The notes below the pieces were generated by a model that saw nothing but the letters and a program-made list of their open reading frames with translations, ran no database searches and was not told the origin of the DNA. The position numbers and the translations under genes were made by a program. A DNA stretch of 64,000 nucleotides from Antedon mediterranea (lineage: Eukaryota; Echinodermata; Crinoidea; Comatulida; Antedonidae). Location: the NCBI RefSeq assembly GCF_964355755.1, contig NC_092677.1, positions 15,344,101 to 15,408,100 of the forward strand, read 5' to 3'. This document shows, one piece after another, positions 58,901-64,000 of the stretch; the stretch's first letter is position 1, and each line of letters opens with the position of its first letter.

Positions 58901-61900
58901 AAAAATCCTGCTCTATAGCTTTGTGCACATGTCCCTGTAGTATATTCATGCCAAATCCCAACTCAATACTACAACGAATACTTGACTTGACTTGACTTGA
59001 ATAGAATAGGGGAGGAGTAGTACTTTTAAAAATCGCACCTTTTACTCAATAGTGTCGGATGGAGGAGAATATGAGAGTCCTAGACTCAGGTACCCCGAGT
59101 AAAAACTAAAATGGCTATAGCTTAGTTAAAACCAGGTAGTTAATGAACGCGTAAACTCATTGTAAACCCGGAAATTACTTTGACCGCGTACAATTGAAAT
59201 TGAGTTGAAAATCTACCGATGAAATCAGAAATTTTGTTTTAAAACTCTTTATAATATCTTCCTAAGAACAAAATCGTAATAGTGACAACTAATGTTATCA
59301 AATTTACATTTCGCGGTACATCTGAGATAGATCAGGTAGATATCGAAGGCAGAGATTTGTCCCGAAGTTTTTTTTATTGTGCTCACCTATATGAGTATTG
59401 GACATAATTTATATATAGATTCATCATAATTAACAGCAATAGGTTACTTGGACTGTACAATAATCTTATCACACAATAAATAACATATATTGTTAAAATA
59501 TGCTAGAATATTTTATTATTAATATTTTATCCTGTATTGTTGTTTACACGATTGGATAAAAAAGACTAGTGTTTAGTGTAATGAATTAAGTGTAACATTA
59601 TTTAGTTGACTCTACTCAACCAACACAAAGTATAACGGTTGCTCTGTTCAAGTAACTTGGTATTTTTTGTACTGTAGTTAGCATGTCAGTTCTCATTATC
59701 AATCTAAATATAGTTTGTAAAGCTAATGCATATTATTATAATGAATAATGTTCGCCTTTTAAATGTATAACAATTGGCCCTAAATTAGCTCTAGGGCACG
59801 TGCTGTCTGCAAAGGGAAATCATTCAGCCAAGGATAAAGAGGTATAATATAATTACAACAACAAATGCGATTACACTCTGCATTTTTTACTCTTTAATTA
59901 TTTCTCTCGTTTCTTGTGGTTAGTTTGTAAATACATCAGTTTTTAGTCGCTTGCAACGCGACTCTACAGCTCACTATGTCGGTCGGTTGGTCGGTAAGCA
60001 CTGACTTGAGCACTCGATTGCAGCCATGTATATGGCCTTGTTAAAATAGGTAGCAGAGGCGGATACAATGCGGCAACCCACCTCTTTAAAAAAATATTTT
60101 TTTCAATATATTTTTCAAATTATTTGTGTATATTTAATGATTATTTTTCGGCTGTTCTCTGTCCGATATGGCTACTAAATTCAAATACGTAATTACCAAA
60201 TGTATCGTTCATTATGTGTGTACTTCCTGTTTTTTGTTTGTGTTTTGTTCTGTCCTTTTTTTATTTCTCACAATGCATTACATTTATTACACCTGGCTTC
60301 TCCTCCACAATTGCAATTGGAGTAATCAAATTGATGTATTACTTCTAGGGATCTAGCCTCTCCAATTCCTAAATTATACATTACTGATATGATATAACTT
60401 AAGGCTAGCCTCTACGCCTAGCAAGGAAGTCTTGAAGTAGTTATTGAATAGTGAATTATTATTTAGAACCGTATTTAAGGAATATATCTCACTTAAATGT
60501 TATTTGCATAAACTCTGTGTAGGCAGCATTTCGTGAAACACCAACTACAGTATTCAAGTTCAAGTTCATAAATAAAATACAATAAACTTGAATTAATAAA
60601 TATAATTGTGTGAAGAGGACGACGCATTCATTATTTTTTTCTGTTTCACAAACTGTATTTCTACATTACTAGGCATATATGAATATTTTTTTAAATTTAT
60701 TTAAAAACGATATATGTACACATTCATTTAACTAATACTTCTGAATTTTCCTAGATGTTTGCACTTTACCACATGATTCTGGAACATGCGCAGGAACTTC
60801 AGTGGTGCGATATTACTTTGACGGAACGACATGCCTGGCATTTGCCTATATTTGCAATGGAAATGGAAACAATTTTTTAAGCCCATCAGCATGTGCAGAT
60901 GCATGCCAAGGTAGAATGTCTGATCCCTAATCTAAAGTTTTTTTACACTTTATAAATGTAGCTTGAACATGCATAACTTTAACGGTGTGATGATTGATGG
61001 CATCACATGTGACAAATTTACCTAATATCATAGTAAGAGAAATAGAAACATTTTATATACCTAATCACGCATTTGAAATGAATAATTTTACATTTAGACA
61101 TGTTCTCTTCATGAATTATGTACTGTTATAAATGTTATGTCTTATGTTTTATTTTGTTGTTAGTTGCTTCATGTGATAGCTCTCCTTGTCTTAATGGAGG
61201 TACTTGTGCCAACACTGATACAGGCTACAGTTGTACATGTACAAGTTTGTATACTGGCACAATGTGTGAAACACTAGGTAAGATCACGCCAACAATTCCA
61301 TAATTATGTGGTATTTGATGGCATCACAACCATTTACCTAATATCATACTAATAGAAAATAAAATATTTTATATGCCTAACATATTTGAAAAGGATATTA
61401 ACACATTGATATACTTTCTCTCCATGAATTGTTTATGTACTGTTATATTTTTATTTGTTTATTAGTTAAATACTGACTTAACTTCCATGCCTACAAATAA
61501 ATGCTGAATGACGTAGTTAAGTTGAATATTAATGTTGGTATATTTCCAACAAACAACTACTATGAAATTATAGAACTAAATTTATGGGAAAATAAACTTA
61601 TCGCTTTAAAGAAAGAATCACTATATTTTAAATCTCGGATATACTTTGAATATAATACTATGAGAGACGTAATACACGAAAATAGAATACTAATATCACG
61701 GAAAATAATACCTAAAATTTTTTAAAAAGAAATGAACTGATAGAATGTATTTCTTTTGTAAATGTAATTCCAAATGAATGGAAGATGATTATAGCAAATG
61801 AAGTTAATATACAAGATAATAGAAGCAATAGTGATTTTCTGTTTAAAAGTAACCGTAAAGCAACTTTTTATTATAATCATTAGCAAAAATACTGCTTCAA

Positions 61901-63684
61901 TATCACAAATGAAATGGTATTTTCAACTAAATGACAATAATTTAACTGGGAAGAAGTTTTTTTTTTCTTTTTAAAAAATAAAAACAACAACATTTATTCA
62001 ACATAAACAGACAGTTGACATTGTTTATGGTCAAGACACACAGAAGCCAACGTGGCTTGTTTTTGTAGTCTCTAAGCATAAAACATAAAACATAGACGGA
62101 CGCATTGCAATTATAAAAAAAATGACACAGAGACAAAAAAAGAAAAAAACAAAGTGAGATCAAGCAAAATAGTTACAACTCCATGATGCAGTGTACCCAT
62201 CCAATTTGGACCACCGTCGGGTTTCAGAGATTTCGCTCCTGATGTCTACGGCTGACTTTCGCAGCCAGCCGCAGCCGTCAGTCAGTTCTGGACATCCCAG
62301 GACTGACTGAGTGAGTTGTATGATTTAACACAAAAATCGTCCAGTTTAATTTTAAGTCGTTGCATTGGATTCTACCTTGTAAGTTTTATTAAGAGATAAA
62401 TGTAGAAAATTCCAGAGTTAAGGTCAGGTGTATACAAAGGTGTTAGTTTTAAGACTGGCTCGAATGAGTGGCAGGTGATAATGATATTATTGTGTTTTTT
62501 GATAAGTGTAAAATTGTTTATTGTGTGTGAATTTACTAGATATTATGAGTGACAAGTGTCCAGCGGTTATTTGAAACATGGTGACACCGACATTAGGTAT
62601 ATGCAGGTCCTCGATTTAAACATTTTTTGTGTGTTAAAAATCATGGTAAACTCACATAAAACACCACTGTTAGTTAGTTAGTAGTAGTTCATCACTGTTT
62701 TATATTACGATTCTGTGTTGATTTTTATAATATTTTCCCATTAAGTATATTACGTGCATTACCGATGTTGGTACGAGGTATTGGACAGAACATTCTCTTG
62801 TATCATGGGGAAAAGAATTTATTTTTCTATGGTTGCAAATGTATTTGCTTTTGTAGTGAGTATTTGCGTTAGTTCTAACTGCCAACTCTCAAACATCTTC
62901 CAGCCAGTCGTTTACTGTTTTATCGTAATTTTATATTTGTTATCTTTATCAGTTACAACTCCATGTGATAGTTCTCCTTGTCTTAATGGAGGTACTTGTG
63001 GCAACGTTGCTACAGGCTACAGTTGTACATGTACAGGCTCATATACTGGCACCAGATGTGAAACACCGGTCACAGGTTAGTTGGAATTGTATTTCTGTCC
63101 TCGTAATATTGTTATAGATCGCAGTGTGCTCTTCATGACCAGATTTTTTAATAAACTATGCAAAAGAACAACATTTATTTTACCTTATTCTTAATTTTCG
63201 TAGATGTTTGCACTTTACCACATGATTCTGGAACATGCGCAGGAACTTCAGTGGTGCGATATTACTTTGACGGAACGACATGCCTGGCATTTGCCTATAT
63301 TTGCAATGGAAATGGAAACAATTTTTTAAGCCCATCAGCATGTGCAGATGCATGCCAAGGTAGAATGTCTTATCCCTAATCTAAAGTTTTTTTACACTTT
63401 ATAAATGTAGCTTGAACATGCATAACTTCAACGGTGTGATGATTGATGGCATCACATGTGACAAATTTACCTAATATCAATTGAAATGAATATTTTACAT
63501 TTAGACATGTTCTCTTCATGAATTATGTACTGTTATAAATGTTATGTCTTATGTTTTATTTTGTTGTTAGTTACTTCATGTGATAGTTCTCCTTGTCTTA
63601 ATGGAGGTACTTGTGCCAACACTGATACAGGCTACAGTTGTACATGTACAAGTTTGTATACTGGCACAAGGTGTGAAACACTAG
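52903..63684 (+). CDS. Gene B: secreted or surface EGF/Kunitz-like protein, 3' partial
   Basis: Six exons are visible: a signal-peptide exon at 52903-52969, Kunitz-like 60755-60910, EGF 61164-61277, EGF 62953-63075, Kunitz-like 63204-63359 and EGF 63571-63684. All joins are phase 1. The gene runs off the right edge, so its C-terminus is unseen. Kunitz and EGF exons share the unusual features of gene A exon 2 and its flanking EGFs, which suggests tandem paralogues. The first intron is 7.8 kb and carries at least two transposon insertions. Function is inferred as extracellular only. Confidence 0.8.
54224..54239 (+). repeat. Target-site duplication, left copy
   Basis: aaagtacaccgccaga, identical to 56312-56327 directly after the poly-A of the LINE. 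Confidence 0.9.
54240..54853 (+). CDS. ORF2 C-terminal fragment of Tx1/L1-like LINE
   Basis: About 204 residues from the element. AIPKEWK, then FNFKLLHRILPTNERLHRW and CDTCN ... KHMLVEC: the Cys/His zinc-binding region typical of the C-terminus of L1/Tx1 reverse transcriptases. Any ATG upstream (54209) lies in the target DNA and is not a real start. A broken copy of the same family is at 61494-61950. Confidence 0.75.
55230..56270 (+). repeat. Duplicated 3' UTR units
   Basis: Two imperfect copies of roughly 500 bases in the LINE 3' UTR. The second contains a run of 22 T near 55770. Confidence 0.75.
56312..56327 (+). repeat. Target-site duplication, right copy
   Basis: aaagtacaccgccaga directly after the poly-A run. 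Confidence 0.9.
57533..58262 (-). mobile_element. 5'-truncated LINE, C-terminal RT part
   Basis: The minus-strand frame 58255-57884 reads PKHILLNLYNAF, LPHLYYCNIIWGN, HKLQKRIARMIT: the thumb/C-terminal region of jockey/CR1-like reverse transcriptases. The 3' UTR (57533-57883) contains cacagaagccaaagtggc. The same tail recurs at 61965-62190. Confidence 0.75.
60755..60910 (+). CDS. Gene B exon 2: Kunitz-like domain
   Basis: 52 codons with six Cys in Kunitz order: CTLPHDSGTC, RYYFDGTTC, CNGNGNNF, CADAC. P1 is Ala, and the Gly-Gly before Cys4 is a single Ile (AYIC). Donor g|gtagaa. Confidence 0.88.
61164..61277 (+). CDS. Gene B exon 3: 6-Cys EGF
   Basis: CDSSPC (O-glucose consensus), CLNGGTC (O-fucose consensus), CTSLYTGTMCET: Leu at the Gly position. 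Donor g|gtaaga. Confidence 0.87.
   Translation: MLHVIALLVLMEVLVPTLIQATVVHVQVCILAQCVKH
61494..61950 (+). mobile_element. Degenerate Tx1/L1-like LINE fragment
   Basis: A frame with HENRILISRKIIPKIF is followed, after a frameshift at an A/T run, by IPNEWKMIIANEVN and FLFKSNRKATFYY. This aligns with IPKEWKCIL and the following region of the LINE at 54240. It abuts the minus-strand LINE tail at 61965. Confidence 0.6.
61965..62190 (-). mobile_element. LINE 3' tail
   Basis: Closely matches 57533-57720 (shared words cacagaagccaa, gtggcttgt, acggacgcatt, aacaaagtgagat). Only the 3' UTR is present. Confidence 0.7.
62191..62952. other. Rest of gene B intron 3-4
   Basis: 762 bases. A palindromic-looking word cluster (cagccagccgcagccgtcagtcag) lies near 62260. 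No other feature recognised. Confidence 0.4.
62953..63075 (+). CDS. Gene B exon 4: 6-Cys EGF
   Basis: [37 protein letters not shown]. Donor g|gttagt. Confidence 0.87.
63204..63359 (+). CDS. Gene B exon 5: Kunitz-like domain
   Basis: Coding sequence identical to exon 2. Acceptor ttttcgtag, donor g|gtagaa. Confidence 0.88.
63571..63684 (+). CDS. Gene B exon 6: 6-Cys EGF
   Basis: As exon 3, with Thr for Ala near the start and Arg for Met before Cys6. Donor g|gtaaga. The gene continues past the window. Confidence 0.87.
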   Translation, partial: LLHVIVLLVLMEVLVPTLIQATVVHVQVCILAQGVKH

Positions 63685-64000
63685 GTAAGATCACGCTAAC
63701 AAAGGTAGTTTATCACCAGCATAAATATTCTGGGAGGTAGATGTAAAAGGTTACCTAAAAACTTCCATTGTCCAATGTTTCATACAGTAATATCAATAAT
63801 TGTCAAAGAGTTATGTTGAAAATTACTTCAATCACTCAACTTACTATTTGAACTATCTGACATTTCCATTCTATGCTGTATGCCTACTTCTGGACCCCAT
63901 GCCTCTCATTGTCCAACAGAGACACTTGCACCCGTTCTGTGACAATGTTACCGTTGTTTATTATATTATTGTAATGTGTTTTGTGTGCGTTTCTTATTAG
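63685..64000. other. Start of gene B intron 6
   Basis: 316 bases to the window edge. Nothing recognised, although the final tttcttattag could be an acceptor for an exon just outside. Confidence 0.35.

Larger units (their letters stand above)
52970..60754. other. Gene B intron 1
   Basis: 7.8 kb. Holds the hAT-like element 53892-56482 with its LINE insertion and the minus-strand LINE 57533-58262. A short CTTGA tandem run lies near 58980-59000. Elsewhere no coding or RNA feature was recognised. Confidence 0.6.
60755..63690 (+). repeat. Duplicated Kunitz-EGF cassette
   Basis: 60740-61285 and 63190-63695 are nearly identical in both exons and in the intron between them, apart from an intronic deletion of about 40 bases in the second copy. 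Confidence 0.9.

Overview
The window is animal nuclear DNA. It is AT-rich, has phase-1 introns with GT-AG borders, and carries many LINE, hAT-like and Helitron-like elements. The domain repertoire (long arrays of EGF-like modules plus Kunitz-like modules) and the frequent 'taggcct' words fit an aquatic invertebrate deuterostome, perhaps an echinoderm. That placement is an inference; nothing here fixes the species.

Gene A (578-47496, + strand, 5' end outside the window) fills the first three quarters. I can place 79 usable exons, numbered 1-57 and 59-80; number 58 is a decayed exon. Every internal exon is phase 1-1. Their lengths sum to an exact open frame: 3,252 residues plus stop if all are joined. 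Order: EGF, Kunitz-like, EGF, a 7-Cys EGF, 56 apparently intact modules of an unusual 8-Cys EGF type, a second 7-Cys EGF, ordinary 6-Cys EGFs, a 4-Cys half EGF, a short exon with an RRRR furin-type site, a last EGF, one transmembrane helix and a 21-residue tail. The 8-Cys modules follow C-x4-C-x5-C-x6-C-x4-C-x-C-x2-C-x5-C. The conserved Gly between Cys5 and Cys6 of ordinary EGF is Cys, and a partner Cys appears in the Cys3-Cys4 loop. Only the two modules bordering the block carry one of the two extra cysteines each.

The array is growing and decaying. Exon+intron units of about 271, 350, 384, 435, 598 and 890 bp are tandemly duplicated with nearly identical introns. At least five exons are decayed or truncated. 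Four otherwise intact exons have a destroyed splice site: exon 17 (acceptor) and exons 49, 53 and 55 (donors).

A nested transposon stack sits in the intron between exons 38 and 39: a Helitron-like element (20741-25077, - strand), holding a hAT-type element with 15-bp inverted ends and an exact 8-bp target duplication (20776-22647), holding a LINE 3' fragment (about 21443-21860).

From 47497 to 52822 is intergenic DNA with a 5'-truncated LINE whose reverse-transcriptase frame is intact (49029-51029). Gene B starts at 52903 behind a TATA box, with a signal-peptide exon. After a 7.8-kb intron full of transposons, including a Tx1/L1-like LINE with a 16-bp target duplication, it continues as Kunitz-EGF-EGF-Kunitz-EGF and runs off the right edge. 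Gene B uses the same module types as the left part of gene A, so the two are probably tandem paralogues. Secreted or cell-surface roles are inferred from domains only.
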